A stretch of DNA of 64,000 nucleotides from Anabaena sp. UHCC 0187 (GCF_009712035.1 NZ_VILB01000011.1:633281-697280); one strand, 5' to 3'. Counted from the first letter of the stretch, positions 43,669-52,970 are shown. The notes: a model not told the origin generated them from the letters alone. Made by a program: numbers and translations.

Positions 43669-44631
43669 ATGTCTCTATCTAGTCAAAATATTGTTACCTA
43701 CAGCCCTGCTTATACTATTGTTCCTACTTATGAATGTTTTAACCGCTGTTCTTATTGCAATTTCCGCACAGAACCGGGTAAAAGTCCCTGGTTGAATCTT
43801 CAAGAAGCAAAAGAAATTTTGTTACAACTTAAAAACCAAAATGTCTGTGAAATCCTCATCCTGAGTGGTGAAGTCCATCCCCATTCATCGAGACGGGAAG
43901 ATTGGTTTGGGCGAATTTATGATTTGTGTGCATTAGCAATAGAAATGGGATTTTTACCCCATACCAACGTCGGTCCACTGAGTTGGACAGAAATGCAAAA
44001 ACTAAAAAATGTGAATGTGTCTATGGGGTTAATGTTGGAACAGTTGACACCAAAATTATTAGATACAGTCCATCGTCACGCACCGAGTAAATTCCCCCAA
44101 GTGCGATCGCAACAATTACAATGGGCAGGAGAGTTAAAAATTCCCTTTACTACAGGGTTACTTTTAGGAATAGGGGAAACTGAGGAAGATTGTTGGGAGA
44201 CTTTAGCCGCTATTTCTGAATCTCATGCACATTACCATCATATTCAAGAGGTAATTCTTCAGCCTCACAGCCCTGGAAATGTGCAAACCTTTGACGCTCC
44301 ACCATTTAATCCCCATCAATTACCAGAAGTTATTGCCAAAGCGCGGGAAATTTTACCGGCAGATATTACCATTCAAATTCCCCCTAATTTAGTTAAAGAT
44401 GAAAATTGGTTACTTGCTTGTATAGCTGCTGGAGCGAGGGATTTGGGAGGAATAAGTCCCAAGGATGAAGTTAATCCTGATTATCCCCATTTACAAGAAC
44501 AGGAACTCAGAAGCATTTTAGAGTCTGGGGGCTGGAATTTATTACCACGTTTACCACTGTATCCCCAGTTTGATGACTGGTTAGATGGAGATTTAGTAGC
44601 AAGGGTGAAAAAATGGCGGAGAAAATTGTAG
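43669..44631 (+). CDS. cofG: FO synthase subunit 1, CofG (radical SAM)
   Basis: This 320-residue radical SAM enzyme works with CofH to make the 5-deazaflavin FO from tyrosine and a ribityl-uracil. In cyanobacteria FO serves as the antenna of some photolyases. The 4Fe-4S motif is CFNRCSYC (CxxxCxxC) near residue 24. LILSGEVHPH, MGLMLEQLTPKLL, FTTGLLLGIGET and EVILQPHSPG are typical of CofG. The length is normal. cofH is not in the window. The start follows a repeat array with no clear Shine-Dalgarno. Confidence 0.92.
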   Translation: MSLSSQNIVTYSPAYTIVPTYECFNRCSYCNFRTEPGKSPWLNLQEAKEILLQLKNQNVCEILILSGEVHPHSSRREDWFGRIYDLCALAIEMGFLPHTNVGPLSWTEMQKLKNVNVSMGLMLEQLTPKLLDTVHRHAPSKFPQVRSQQLQWAGELKIPFTTGLLLGIGETEEDCWETLAAISESHAHYHHIQEVILQPHSPGNVQTFDAPPFNPHQLPEVIAKAREILPADITIQIPPNLVKDENWLLACIAAGARDLGGISPKDEVNPDYPHLQEQELRSILESGGWNLLPRLPLYPQFDDWLDGDLVARVKKWRRKL

Positions 44632-44840
44632 CGTCTTCTCCCATTAGCAACTAACCCCTGCCATAAACAAAAAATAGATGACAAATGATACTGTAGTATA
44701 GTTTGAAATCCAAAGATCATGAGATTAGTTAGTAAAATTTGTTACTAATTGTGTTGCCATCAGGTTGATCTTGTTGAGAACATGATGAAACTAACTTTAG
44801 ATATGCTAATTAATTTGTTGTATTAACACTGTGAATAAAT

Positions 44841-45692
44841 ATGGTTAACCGTCCTGCATCTTCCAATACATCCCTCTCACTGAAATTAATAGGGATAATC
44901 TGTATACTGTCCTTTTTTCTAGATTTTCTATTTTTATTAGTCCCTTTCCAACCTACAGATAAAGTTTGGCAAATCAACCTGTGTAGAAATCTTGTAGACA
45001 GAGGTATTGTCCCTATGGTTGGTTTGGGCGCAATTCTGACTGCATACTGGTTTGATAGCCTCAATGAAGGTAGTCGTTCATCATCTTTAAGTTTAAAACT
45101 CCCAACTTTTATAATCTCAAGTTTATTGGGGTTGATATTTTTACTAATTTTTCCCCTCCACCTCAATAACGTCAATCAAGTAAAGGGGCAGGCGTTAACA
45201 CGCACTAATCAAGAAGCAGAACAGTTAGAAGTTCAAGTTAAAACTCAGTTAGCGCAAGTACAAAACCAACTGGGTAATGATCAGGTAAAGGCGGCTGTAG
45301 AGAAGCAACGGGCTGCATTAAAAGAGCAACTAGGGACTCAACTAAGTGAACTAGTTAAAGATGAGCAGAAGTACAATCAGGCACTTAATAATCAGCAATT
45401 ACCTGCTGCCCAAAAGGATTTACTCAAGAAGTATAAAGCAAATCCTAAAGCTCTTGATGATTTTATCGCCGAGCAAACAGATCCTCAACAATTAGCCACC
45501 CAGAGAATTACCCAAATTCGCAGTCAGAAAGAACAACAGTTGAAAAAAATTCAGGATGATGCTGTTAAGGAATTGCGAATTGGGATTAGTAGTTTATTAT
45601 TGGCAATTGGTTATATCATCATTGGTTGGACAGGATTAAGAAGTATGGGCGCATTGCAAGGTAGTCCTAAACGGAACACATCAGGGCGTTAA
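44841..45692 (+). CDS. HpsJ-like hormogonium polysaccharide protein
   Basis: This 283-residue membrane protein has hydrophobic helices at about 15-33, 50-70, 90-108 and 245-265. Between helices 3 and 4 a long charged coiled segment (about 115-240) faces one side of the membrane. The architecture and the phrases VNRPASSNTSLSLKLIGI and TAYWFDSLNEG agree with HpsJ-family proteins linked to hormogonium polysaccharide secretion and motility in Nostoc punctiforme. A family-2 glycosyltransferase follows on the same strand 90 bases later, which supports a polysaccharide role. The assignment is from memory of the family. Confidence 0.6.
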   Translation: MVNRPASSNTSLSLKLIGIICILSFFLDFLFLLVPFQPTDKVWQINLCRNLVDRGIVPMVGLGAILTAYWFDSLNEGSRSSSLSLKLPTFIISSLLGLIFLLIFPLHLNNVNQVKGQALTRTNQEAEQLEVQVKTQLAQVQNQLGNDQVKAAVEKQRAALKEQLGTQLSELVKDEQKYNQALNNQQLPAAQKDLLKKYKANPKALDDFIAEQTDPQQLATQRITQIRSQKEQQLKKIQDDAVKELRIGISSLLLAIGYIIIGWTGLRSMGALQGSPKRNTSGR

Positions 45693-45784
45693 TCTCAGTA
45701 TTTATCTGGCAGAAAGAAGGTATCATTAATTAATTCTGACTGCCAGTTATAATTTTAATCACATCACCATAAAACTAGAAAAGA

Positions 45785-46648
45785 ATGTTCTCAGTCTACA
45801 TACTGACATATAACGAAGAGCTAGATATTGCCCCTTGCATAGAATCGGCAATGCTATCTGATGACATTATTTTAGTAGACTCTTGCAGTAGCGATCGCAC
45901 TGTAGAAATCGCTAGTTGTTATCCTGTGCGGATCTTCTCACATCCCTTTGAAAGTCACGGAAAACAACGAACTTGGATGTTAGAGTCCATACAACCTAAG
46001 TATGAATGGGTGTATATTTTAGAAGCTGATGAGCGGATCACACCACAACTATTTGCTGAATGTGAACAAGCCTGTCAAAATCCAGAATACATTGCCTATT
46101 ATGTCGCCGAAAGGGTGATGTTTATGAATCGTTGGATTCGTCACAGTACCCAGTATCCTCGCTATCAATTGCGTCTTTTCCGTCATGGGAAAGTTTGGTT
46201 TACAGACTATGGACATACTGAAAGAGAAGTCTGTGATGGTCCTACAGGATTTTTAAAAGAAACTTATCCTCATTACACTTCTGGTAAGGGCTTAAGTCGC
46301 TGGATTGAAAAACATAACCGTTATTCTACAGATGAAGCTAAAGAAACATTATCCCAATTAAGCAGCGGTAAGATTAACTATAAAAATTTATTTTTCGGTA
46401 ATTCAGAAGTAGAACGAAGACGCGCTTTAAAGGATTTGTCTTTGCGCGTTCCGGCTAGACCCTTAGTGCGCTTTATGTATATGTATTTTGTTTTAGGTGG
46501 GTGCTTAGACGGACGGGCTGGATTTACTTGGTGTACTTTACAAGCATTTTATGAGTATTTGATTTTACTTAAAGTTTGGGAAATGAGAAATATGCCTACA
46601 GCTACTTTAGATACGGATTTATTGAAAATTCCCAACAAGCTTGTTTAA
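45785..46648 (+). CDS. Glycosyltransferase family 2
   Basis: This 287-residue GT-A fold glycosyltransferase has VYILTYNEELDIAPCIES at the start, VDSCSSDRTVEIA, and an EADERI motif (D-x-D-like acidic metal site) near 85. It resembles the WaaE/KdtX-like group acting on polysaccharide or lipid acceptors at the cytoplasmic face. It lies just after the HpsJ-like gene, so it may act in the same polysaccharide pathway. The donor and acceptor are unknown. Confidence 0.88.
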   Translation: MFSVYILTYNEELDIAPCIESAMLSDDIILVDSCSSDRTVEIASCYPVRIFSHPFESHGKQRTWMLESIQPKYEWVYILEADERITPQLFAECEQACQNPEYIAYYVAERVMFMNRWIRHSTQYPRYQLRLFRHGKVWFTDYGHTEREVCDGPTGFLKETYPHYTSGKGLSRWIEKHNRYSTDEAKETLSQLSSGKINYKNLFFGNSEVERRRALKDLSLRVPARPLVRFMYMYFVLGGCLDGRAGFTWCTLQAFYEYLILLKVWEMRNMPTATLDTDLLKIPNKLV

Positions 46649-46794
46649 TGTGCTTTTTAATCTTTAAATCTGCCCTATAGTACGGAAGAATTGGTTTATT
46701 AAATAAATTGTAGCAATATGTAACTCTAGTTAGCTTCCCATCTACACGCTGTTTGGTAGAATATCTGGGTTGTTTAATCTCATGATCTTCATCT

Positions 46795-47298
46795 TTGAGT
46801 CAGTCAATAGACACTATCGAACTAGATACATTAGCCCAAGAACTGGCAACAATCCAACAGACAGGTTCCAAGCGGATTGCCTTGCTAGGTTCTCGTCATG
46901 TGCCAATTACCCATCAGAACCTCATTGAAATGATGACTTATGCCCTGATTCTATCGGGCAACCGCGTCATTACCTCTGGTGCTACAGGCACAAACTCTGC
47001 GGCCATCCGGGGCGCAACACGGGCTGATCCCAATTTACTCACGGTAATTTTACCCCAGAGCTTGGAACGCCAACCCCAAGAATCGCGCCAGCAATTAGAA
47101 CAGGTAATGCACCTGGTAGAAAACCCCAGTAATGATAGCCTGTCCTTAGCTGAAGCGAGTTACTTATGTAACAAAGAAATCGTCTCTCGTTGCCAACAAC
47201 TCATCTGCTTTGCATTTCACGATAGTCGCACTCTGCTACAAACCTGTAGTGATGCCGAAGAACAGCGAAAAGTGGTAACACTTTTCTACTTTGACTAG
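46795..47298 (+). CDS. DprA/SLOG-like Rossmann protein
   Basis: This 167-residue protein has a nucleotide-binding Rossmann/SLOG pattern: RIALLGSRHVPI, VITSGATGTNSAAIRGA and the mid-domain ILPQSLERQP. It recalls the core of DNA-processing protein A but lacks the DprA flanking domains. Cyanobacterial homologues are often called recombination-mediator-like. The start is TTG at 46795 (LSQSIDTIELD); no in-frame ATG precedes it. No partner genes are adjacent. Confidence 0.75.
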   Translation: MSQSIDTIELDTLAQELATIQQTGSKRIALLGSRHVPITHQNLIEMMTYALILSGNRVITSGATGTNSAAIRGATRADPNLLTVILPQSLERQPQESRQQLEQVMHLVENPSNDSLSLAEASYLCNKEIVSRCQQLICFAFHDSRTLLQTCSDAEEQRKVVTLFYFD

Positions 47299-47436
47299 GG
47301 TGAACCGCAGTTTTTGTAAAGCCAATAATAGAGATTGGAAATTATTGAGTAAAGGGTAATGAGTTAACTAAATTACCCTTTATCCATTAACAGTAAATGA
47401 TCAACACTACACCAAGCACCCTATTAAATTAGTTGA

Positions 47437-47853
47437 ATGTCCCTATCTCAATTACCAGCACCTGCTATTTTTTTATACTCTATTGTTGTCGCGGCTATTC
47501 TCATTTATCTGCCCTATTTATTAGTAGCTTTTGCTAGAGTGCAGATAGGATATGATCTTTCTGCACCTCGCGCCATGTTTGACAAGTTGCCACCCTATGC
47601 CCAACGGGCAACATGGGCCCATGAAAACTCCTTTGAAGGGTTTATGGTTTTTGCCGCAGCAGCGCTAATGGCTTATGTCACGGGGGTGAATTCTCCCCAA
47701 GGAGTAAACGCAGCCATCGCTTTTATCATTGCTCGTTTGCTATACTCTATTTTCTATATTGCAAATATACCTTTGTTAAGATCGCTCATGTTTGGTATTG
47801 CTTCTTTTAGTTCGGGAACTTTGTTTTTTCTCAGTCTCATGCAAATTAAATAA
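47437..47853 (+). CDS. MAPEG family membrane protein
   Basis: This 138-residue protein has four hydrophobic helices and the MAPEG-like signature around RATWAHENSFEGFMVFAAA (about 57-75), with a conserved Asn-x-x-E. The family includes membrane glutathione transferases and eicosanoid synthases; many bacterial members have unknown substrates. It sits between the DprA-like gene and the YajQ gene on the same strand. Confidence 0.85.
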   Translation: MSLSQLPAPAIFLYSIVVAAILIYLPYLLVAFARVQIGYDLSAPRAMFDKLPPYAQRATWAHENSFEGFMVFAAAALMAYVTGVNSPQGVNAAIAFIIARLLYSIFYIANIPLLRSLMFGIASFSSGTLFFLSLMQIK

Positions 47854-47938
47854 TTAGGCTGAGGGAATAAGGAGAATATTTATCTATCTTCCCTCTTGCC
47901 TATTGCTTCTTGCCTATTCCCTATTACCAATTTTATTT

Positions 47939-48430
47939 ATGGCTACTTCTTTTTCCTTTGATATCGTCAGCGACTTTGATAGACAAGAACTAGTTAATAC
48001 TATTGATCAAGTCACAAGAGACGTTAAAAGCCGTTACGACCTTAAAGACACTAAAACTACAATCGAATTAAGCGAGGAAAAAATTACCATTGGTACTGAC
48101 AGCGACTTTACCTTAGAATCTGTCCATACCATCCTGCGGGAAAAAGCCGCCAAGCGTAACCTTTCCCAAAAAATCTTTGAATTTGGCCAAATCGAATCTG
48201 CCAGCGGCAATCGTGTTCGTCAAGAAATCACCTTGAAAAAAGGCATCAGCCAAGAAATTGCTAAACAAATTTCTAAATTGATTCGGGACGAAATTAAAAA
48301 AGTCCAAGCCTCAATTCAAGGTGACGCTGTGCGAGTAACAGCTAAATCAAAAGATGACTTACAACTGGTTATTCAACGTCTTAAACAAGAAGACTTTCCC
48401 GTCGCCTTGCAATTTACGAATTATCGTTAG
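47939..48430 (+). CDS. YajQ family nucleotide-binding protein
   Basis: This 163-residue protein has two ferredoxin-like repeats: [20 protein letters not shown] at the start and [20 protein letters not shown] in the second half. [20 protein letters not shown] near the end is the family landmark. Members bind nucleotides, in some bacteria cyclic di-GMP. The start at 47939 (MATSFSFD) is preferred to an in-frame start 12 codons upstream that gives a hydrophobic, non-YajQ leader. Confidence 0.93.
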   Translation: MATSFSFDIVSDFDRQELVNTIDQVTRDVKSRYDLKDTKTTIELSEEKITIGTDSDFTLESVHTILREKAAKRNLSQKIFEFGQIESASGNRVRQEITLKKGISQEIAKQISKLIRDEIKKVQASIQGDAVRVTAKSKDDLQLVIQRLKQEDFPVALQFTNYR

Positions 48431-48474
48431 AAAATATAACTGACAATTGTTAGTTGTCAGCTATCAATTGTCAA

Positions 48475-49032
48475 TTACTTGCGTCCACCGATGCTTTTTT
48501 GAAACGCGGGGCGTTCAGACATTGACTTGATATAATTCTCAACTGCTGGGTAAGCACTCAAATCTAATTTGAGCATAATGGGAATATAAGAGAGAATTGA
48601 TCCCACGGCTACATCTGCAACTGTAAAATCATTACCCAGCAAGAAGGGCTGTTTTCCGAAAATTTCATTTAAAGGAGTCAGTAATCGTGGCATTTCTCGC
48701 TCACGATTGGCTTCTATAAAAATACCTGTTCCTAAACTAGCATTGGCAAATAATACCCACTGGGTAAATACAGCTTTTTCTTCTAGTGAATAAGCGGTTT
48801 TATCGTATTTTTCAGCCAAATAAAGCAAAATAGCCCCTGATTCCCAAAGTTGGAAATCACCATCCACGATAGCGGGAACTTTACCCATAGGGTTAATTTT
48901 CAGGAACTCAGGCTGAATGTGTTCCCCTGCTTGCATATCTAGCAGCACAAATTCATAAGGAACTTCTAGTTCCTCTAAATACCACTGGATAATTGCAGCC
49001 CGACTACGAGCGCCGCCGTAAAGTTTCAACAT
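48475..49032 (-). CDS. Glutathione S-transferase
   Basis: This 185-residue GST has an N-terminal thioredoxin fold (MLKLYGGARSRAAIIQWYLE, then NPMGKVPAI and the ESGAILLYLA glutathione-binding motif). A helical C-terminal domain carries NDFTVADVAVG. It conjugates or reduces electrophiles with glutathione; the substrate is unknown. It follows a conserved hypothetical gene by 12 bases on the same strand, so they probably form an operon. Confidence 0.92.
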   Translation of the reverse strand: MLKLYGGARSRAAIIQWYLEELEVPYEFVLLDMQAGEHIQPEFLKINPMGKVPAIVDGDFQLWESGAILLYLAEKYDKTAYSLEEKAVFTQWVLFANASLGTGIFIEANREREMPRLLTPLNEIFGKQPFLLGNDFTVADVAVGSILSYIPIMLKLDLSAYPAVENYIKSMSERPAFQKSIGGRK

Positions 49033-49044
49033 GGTAATCTGAAA

Positions 49045-49509
49045 TTAAAGAACTTTGTGAGTGTGGGAATGTTGTTTTACATTGTCGTCTTTGGTGACAA
49101 CTCTAGCCGCATTTAGTACCCGTTTGCGCTCTATCGAATAATTCAAATCGGTTTTAGTAGTTCCCAAGGGAATCAGAGTTTGGGCTGCTTCACGGCGCTT
49201 ATAGGTACGAGCCGCAGAAAACAAGCGTAATGGAAATTCATCTCCAAATTGCGCCGATTCCGGGAAACCTGCTGGCAACAGCATTTTATCACCATCTAAT
49301 ACAGATCCTAAAGTCGTGGCGTAAGCCAGCCTGTAAGAGGTAGGAATCTGTTTAAATAGGGCTTCTAATGCTGCTGAAGGAATGGGTTCTATCACTTCAA
49401 TTTGATGTACTTCCCCATCTTCTTTATAGAAGCACGTAGCTAAACCAAGAACAATATAGTCATCGGTATGGAGATCGGTAGCATCAGCATAAGAAATTGT
49501 TGTTGTCAT
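49045..49509 (-). CDS. Conserved-type hypothetical protein upstream of GST
   Basis: This 154-residue soluble protein has an acidic N-terminal half with GLATCFYKEDGEVHQ and IEPIPSAALEALFKQIP. A basic C-terminal third (TYKRREAAQ, NYSIERKRVLNAAR) ends in a His-rich tail (KQHSHTHKVL). I recognise no family. It is cotranscribed with the GST gene (12-base gap), suggesting a stress- or glutathione-linked role. Confidence 0.65.
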   Translation of the reverse strand: MTTTISYADATDLHTDDYIVLGLATCFYKEDGEVHQIEVIEPIPSAALEALFKQIPTSYRLAYATTLGSVLDGDKMLLPAGFPESAQFGDEFPLRLFSAARTYKRREAAQTLIPLGTTKTDLNYSIERKRVLNAARVVTKDDNVKQHSHTHKVL

Positions 49510-49547
49510 TATAAATGTCTCTTCTAGAATTGGTAAATAGGGATTGG

Positions 49548-49597
49548 TCAGTTGTCAGTTGTCAGTTGTCAGTTGTCAGTTGTCAGTTGTCAGTTGT
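49548..49597. repeat. GTCAGTT heptamer array
   Basis: About seven uninterrupted copies of GTCAGTT lie upstream of the minus-strand hypothetical/GST operon. This is a clear short tandemly repeated repetitive (STRR) array. Confidence 0.92.
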
Positions 49598-49840
49598 GAT
49601 TGGTAAGACTCTTATTGCCTCTTCCTCTTCCCTCTTCCCCCCATCATTAAAATTTACACTTCAATTCTTTAGAATTTTACTGATTCGGGAATTGAACTTG
49701 GGTATGAAGTATACATTATTAGATTTATGGCTAGTGTTATTTCCGGATGTAAAATCCACGTCCTTCAATAATCCTAGAGCCATCAGGACACAAAAACTGT
49801 AACTTTATTTGACAAACCAAGTAAACCAAATAGGCAACGT

Positions 49841-50551
49841 ATGAATAAGCACTCTTTTTTAAATTCTGGTATTCAAAACAATCAAGTCTGTCTTTTTGAT
49901 CAAAACAATCCTTGTTATCAATGTGCGGGGTTACAGGATGGTCAGGAATCAATGCTAGAAGAACGTTATTTACGCTCTTGTGCTTTGAAGTTAGCACAAC
50001 AAGGGGATTATACTAAAGCGATCGCTCTGTTAAGTCACCTCATTGATCATCATCCTGAAAATGCTGTTGATTACAATAACCGGGGGTTGATTTATTTTCA
50101 AAGTGGTGACAGCCAAAAAGCCATCTCTGATTATAACAAAGCCCTAGACTTAAATTCTAAATTAGCTAGTGCCTACAATAACCGGGCTAATTATTACGCT
50201 GCTTGTGGTCAGTTAACAGCCGCTTTGGCTGATTATGAACAAGCATTAGATATAAATCCCCATCATGTTCGAGCTTGGATTAATCGCAGTATTACTTTAC
50301 GTGACTTAGGAGACTATGCGGAAGCTATTGAAAACTTAGAAATTGCTATGCTATTTGGTCAACTCAAAGGCAATATTTGGGCTGAACGGGGACGGACTTA
50401 TCATCTCTGGGGTGATTGGAATTGTGCAATTGCTGATTACCGTCGCGCACTAGCAGAGCTACCATTTTTAAGTGATCAAAATGTTTCCGGTTATCGCTTG
50501 CGATTACAAATCGAAAACTGGTTAAACGAGTTGCTATTTTTTGAAGAATAA
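49841..50551 (+). CDS. TPR-repeat protein
   Basis: This 236-residue soluble protein has an N-terminal region of about 45 residues with three Cys (QVCLFDQNNPCYQCAG). About five tetratricopeptide repeats follow (about 45-215), with AVDYNNRGLIYFQSGD and AISDYNKALDL. No signal peptide is seen. The Cys cluster could bind metal or be redox active. The partner is unknown. Confidence 0.8.
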   Translation: MNKHSFLNSGIQNNQVCLFDQNNPCYQCAGLQDGQESMLEERYLRSCALKLAQQGDYTKAIALLSHLIDHHPENAVDYNNRGLIYFQSGDSQKAISDYNKALDLNSKLASAYNNRANYYAACGQLTAALADYEQALDINPHHVRAWINRSITLRDLGDYAEAIENLEIAMLFGQLKGNIWAERGRTYHLWGDWNCAIADYRRALAELPFLSDQNVSGYRLRLQIENWLNELLFFEE

Positions 50552-50700
50552 TTTGGTAGATGGCTAAATTGAGAATTCAGAATTTTAGAATTTATTGGTA
50601 AAACTGACTCAAAAATTTGAATTTTGTCACTAAATATAAAGTTCTATCATTTGGTAGTCACCCTAATAACCATGATGATTAATATGTTTTCTGCACTTTT

Positions 50701-51111
50701 TTATGGTGCTGAATCAGATTGTTCCGTTACAGTTTGATCTTGATTCATCAATATAATTGGACGCTGATTAGCATCAAAACGATATGATTTTTGTTGCATA
50801 ATACTCTTAGTTTCGCCGGGATCAAAATTGTGGCTAAATTCCGACCGTAATTTTTGGACACGCCCTTCCATAACTTTTACTTCGGTACGTACTTCTCGCA
50901 ACTTGTCCTGTTGTGACCAATGATAAGGCAATAATTGTACTAAAGCAGATACCGATGCTGCACTAATAACTATATTAACTATTACTTTAGCTGTAGTTTC
51001 CAGTGCCATTACCTGATAAGCACGTTGGCGTAAGTGTCGTTTAGGTCTTGGTACAATTCGGCGTTGTTCTACTGGCTGTATAGGAGGTCTAGATGGTTGA
51101 AACGCATTCAT
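50701..51111 (-). CDS. Small single-helix membrane protein with coiled segment
   Basis: This 136-residue protein has a Pro/Arg-rich cytoplasmic N-terminus (about 1-35). One hydrophobic helix at about 42-62 is followed by a charged coiled segment (DKLREVRTEVKVMEGRVQKL) and a polar tail. It looks like a bitopic membrane protein with a periplasmic or lumenal tail. I do not recognise it; psaM lies upstream on the same strand. Confidence 0.65.
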   Translation of the reverse strand: MNAFQPSRPPIQPVEQRRIVPRPKRHLRQRAYQVMALETTAKVIVNIVISAASVSALVQLLPYHWSQQDKLREVRTEVKVMEGRVQKLRSEFSHNFDPGETKSIMQQKSYRFDANQRPIILMNQDQTVTEQSDSAP

Positions 51112-51360
51112 GGTAATAACAAAAGGCTTGCATAATTTACGGTAATTACCGTCAAAAGCAAACAGGTGCTAATTGCGGCTTAATTTAGCTGCCATATTAC
51201 TTCATTTTTGGGAAATTTATACAAGTATGAAGATGAATAAAATATTACCTAGTAAAGTAAAGTGCAATTTCCATAATCCTGATAGCTTAGAACCACAAGC
51301 ATTTGGAAACCACACCCACTCATACTAGGGTTAATCACCTGTAACAGAGTTACATTGGTG

Positions 51361-51456
51361 TTATTTGTATAGTTCTGTAGCTAAACGCCAAGCTAGAATT
51401 CCTGGAATTAGCGCCACAACCAAAGCAATGTAAACTTGGGTATCTGAGATAGGCAT
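51361..51456 (-). CDS. psaM: Photosystem I subunit XII, PsaM
   Basis: This 31-residue protein is one transmembrane helix. Its sequence [19 protein letters not shown] followed by [11 protein letters not shown] fits PsaM, a small subunit near the PSI trimer interface. A strong AGGAGG ribosome-binding site lies 10 bases before the ATG. The gene is too short for most gene finders, yet the match to the family pattern ([16 protein letters not shown]) is clear. Confidence 0.9.
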   Translation of the reverse strand: MPISDTQVYIALVVALIPGILAWRLATELYK

Positions 51457-51569
51457 GATGGAAATCCTCCTAAGTTGAACTAGATTTTCAAGACTCCGTT
51501 TACTACTTTTCCCTGTTTTGCCAAAATTAGGAAACATCTTGTTACAAGATGCAACAAAAACCGGGGATT

Positions 51570-51664
51570 GGTCAGTTGTTCTTTGTCAGTGGTCAGTTGT
51601 TAAGAAGTTTTCCCAGTCCCCAGTCCCTAGTCCCCAGTCCCCAGTCCCCAGTCCCCAGTCCCCT
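51570..51664. repeat. GTCAGT and CCCCAGT repeat array
   Basis: Degenerate GTCAGTT units (51570-51600) are followed by a run of CCCCAGT heptamers (51611-51664). They end 13 bases before the kinase start codon. The frame upstream of the true start would translate this array as a Ser-Pro-Gln-rich peptide, an artefact. Confidence 0.88.
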
Positions 51665-51677
51665 TTTCCCTGAATCT

Positions 51678-52970
51678 ATGAATTTATCCCTTGGTATTGA
51701 CTTTGGTACTTCTGGCGCACGGGGTGTGGTAATTGATGAAGAAGGTCGCATTCAGTGCGAAATGCGCCATTGTTGGCAGGTTGGGACTGTTGATTGGGTG
51801 AAATGTTGGCAACAGGCTTTATGGAGTCTTTTAGGGCAAATTCCGGGGGTATTCAGACAGGAAATCGGGGCGATCGCTATTAATGGGACTTCTTCCACTA
51901 TTTTGCTGACTGATGGGGCTGGAGAGCCTGTGGACGCGCCGCTATTGTACAATGATGGTCGGGGGGCAATGGCTTTGGAACGATTGAGCAAGATTGCACC
52001 AGCAAATCACACTGTGTTAAGTGCTACATCTAGTCTGGCGAAACTCCTCTGGATGCAAGAATTACCTGATTTTCCAAAAGCTAGATATTTATTGCATCAA
52101 GCCGATTGGCTGGGTTTTCTCTTGCATGGAAATTTAGGTATTAGCGATTACCACAACGCCTTAAAATTGGGTTATGACGTGGAAAAATTGCAATATCCAG
52201 AATGGTTGGAACAGCTAGAAATTCCCCTCCAGTTACCGCAAGTATTAGCACCGGGTACAGCTATTGGTGAATTACTTCCCCAGATTGCGGCTGATTTTGG
52301 CTTTAAAGGCGATTGTTTGGTGGTTGCTGGCACAACGGACAGTATTGCGGCTTTTCTAGCCAGTGGAGCTAAATTTCCGGGGGAAGCGGTAACTTCTCTG
52401 GGTTCAACTTTGGTACTAAAACTTTTAAGTCGGCACAGAATCGAAGATGCGCGATATGGAATTTACAGCCATCGTTTAGGAGATTTGTGGTTAACTGGAG
52501 GTGCATCTAATACTGGAGGTGCTGTTTTAAAGCATTTTTTCAGCGATATTGAGTTAGTGCGGTTAAGTGCCAAAATTGATCCGACTCAAGCCAGTGTGTT
52601 AGATTATTACCCATTATTGAAACCAGGCGATCGCTTTCCTATTAATGATCCCCAATTATTACCCAGACTAGAACCACGTCCAGATCAACCTCAAGAATTT
52701 CTACATGGTTTATTAGAAAGTATGGCTAGAATAGAAGCTCAAGGATATGAACTATTACAAAATCTAGGTGCAGATCCTTTAACTCATATTTATACTGCTG
52801 GTGGTGGTGCTGCTAATTCTACTTGGACAGCTATTCGTCAACGTTATTTAAAAGTACCTATTGTTTCATCCAAAAATACAGAAGCAGCTTATGGAACGGC
52901 ACTTTTAGCAATGGGGAGGAAATTAATATCAAAACGAACCGCAGAGGACGCGGAGGACGCGGAGGAATGA
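51678..52970 (+). CDS. FGGY-family carbohydrate kinase, D-ribulokinase-like
   Basis: This 430-residue sugar kinase of the two-domain actin-like ATPase fold has LGIDFGTSGARGVVIDE (phosphate 1), GTSSTILLTD, the sugar-binding NDGRG region and AGTTDSIAAFLASG. TAGGGAANSTW lies near the C-terminus. It resembles the cyanobacterial/plant D-ribulose kinase group, which is the best guess. The start at 51678 is fixed by the FGGY N-terminus; the open frame upstream only translates repeat DNA. The last dozen residues (TAEDAEDAEE) are encoded by a tandem repeat that has run into the gene. Confidence 0.85.
   Translation: MNLSLGIDFGTSGARGVVIDEEGRIQCEMRHCWQVGTVDWVKCWQQALWSLLGQIPGVFRQEIGAIAINGTSSTILLTDGAGEPVDAPLLYNDGRGAMALERLSKIAPANHTVLSATSSLAKLLWMQELPDFPKARYLLHQADWLGFLLHGNLGISDYHNALKLGYDVEKLQYPEWLEQLEIPLQLPQVLAPGTAIGELLPQIAADFGFKGDCLVVAGTTDSIAAFLASGAKFPGEAVTSLGSTLVLKLLSRHRIEDARYGIYSHRLGDLWLTGGASNTGGAVLKHFFSDIELVRLSAKIDPTQASVLDYYPLLKPGDRFPINDPQLLPRLEPRPDQPQEFLHGLLESMARIEAQGYELLQNLGADPLTHIYTAGGGAANSTWTAIRQRYLKVPIVSSKNTEAAYGTALLAMGRKLISKRTAEDAEDAEE

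Noticed and set aside
44481-45175. Minus-strand frames opposite cofG and the HpsJ-like gene
   Set aside because: They are antisense to well-supported genes and carry no family signature.
49548-49597. Possible CRISPR array
   Set aside because: The 7-base units follow each other without spacers; this is a simple tandem repeat.
49515-49997. Two overlapping open frames upstream of the TPR gene
   Set aside because: One translates the GTCAGTT repeat array and the other is antisense to the TPR gene start; neither looks like protein.
51549-51677. N-terminal extension of the FGGY kinase
   Set aside because: The extra 43 residues only translate STRR DNA (Ser-Pro-Gln-rich); the conserved kinase N-terminus begins at 51678.
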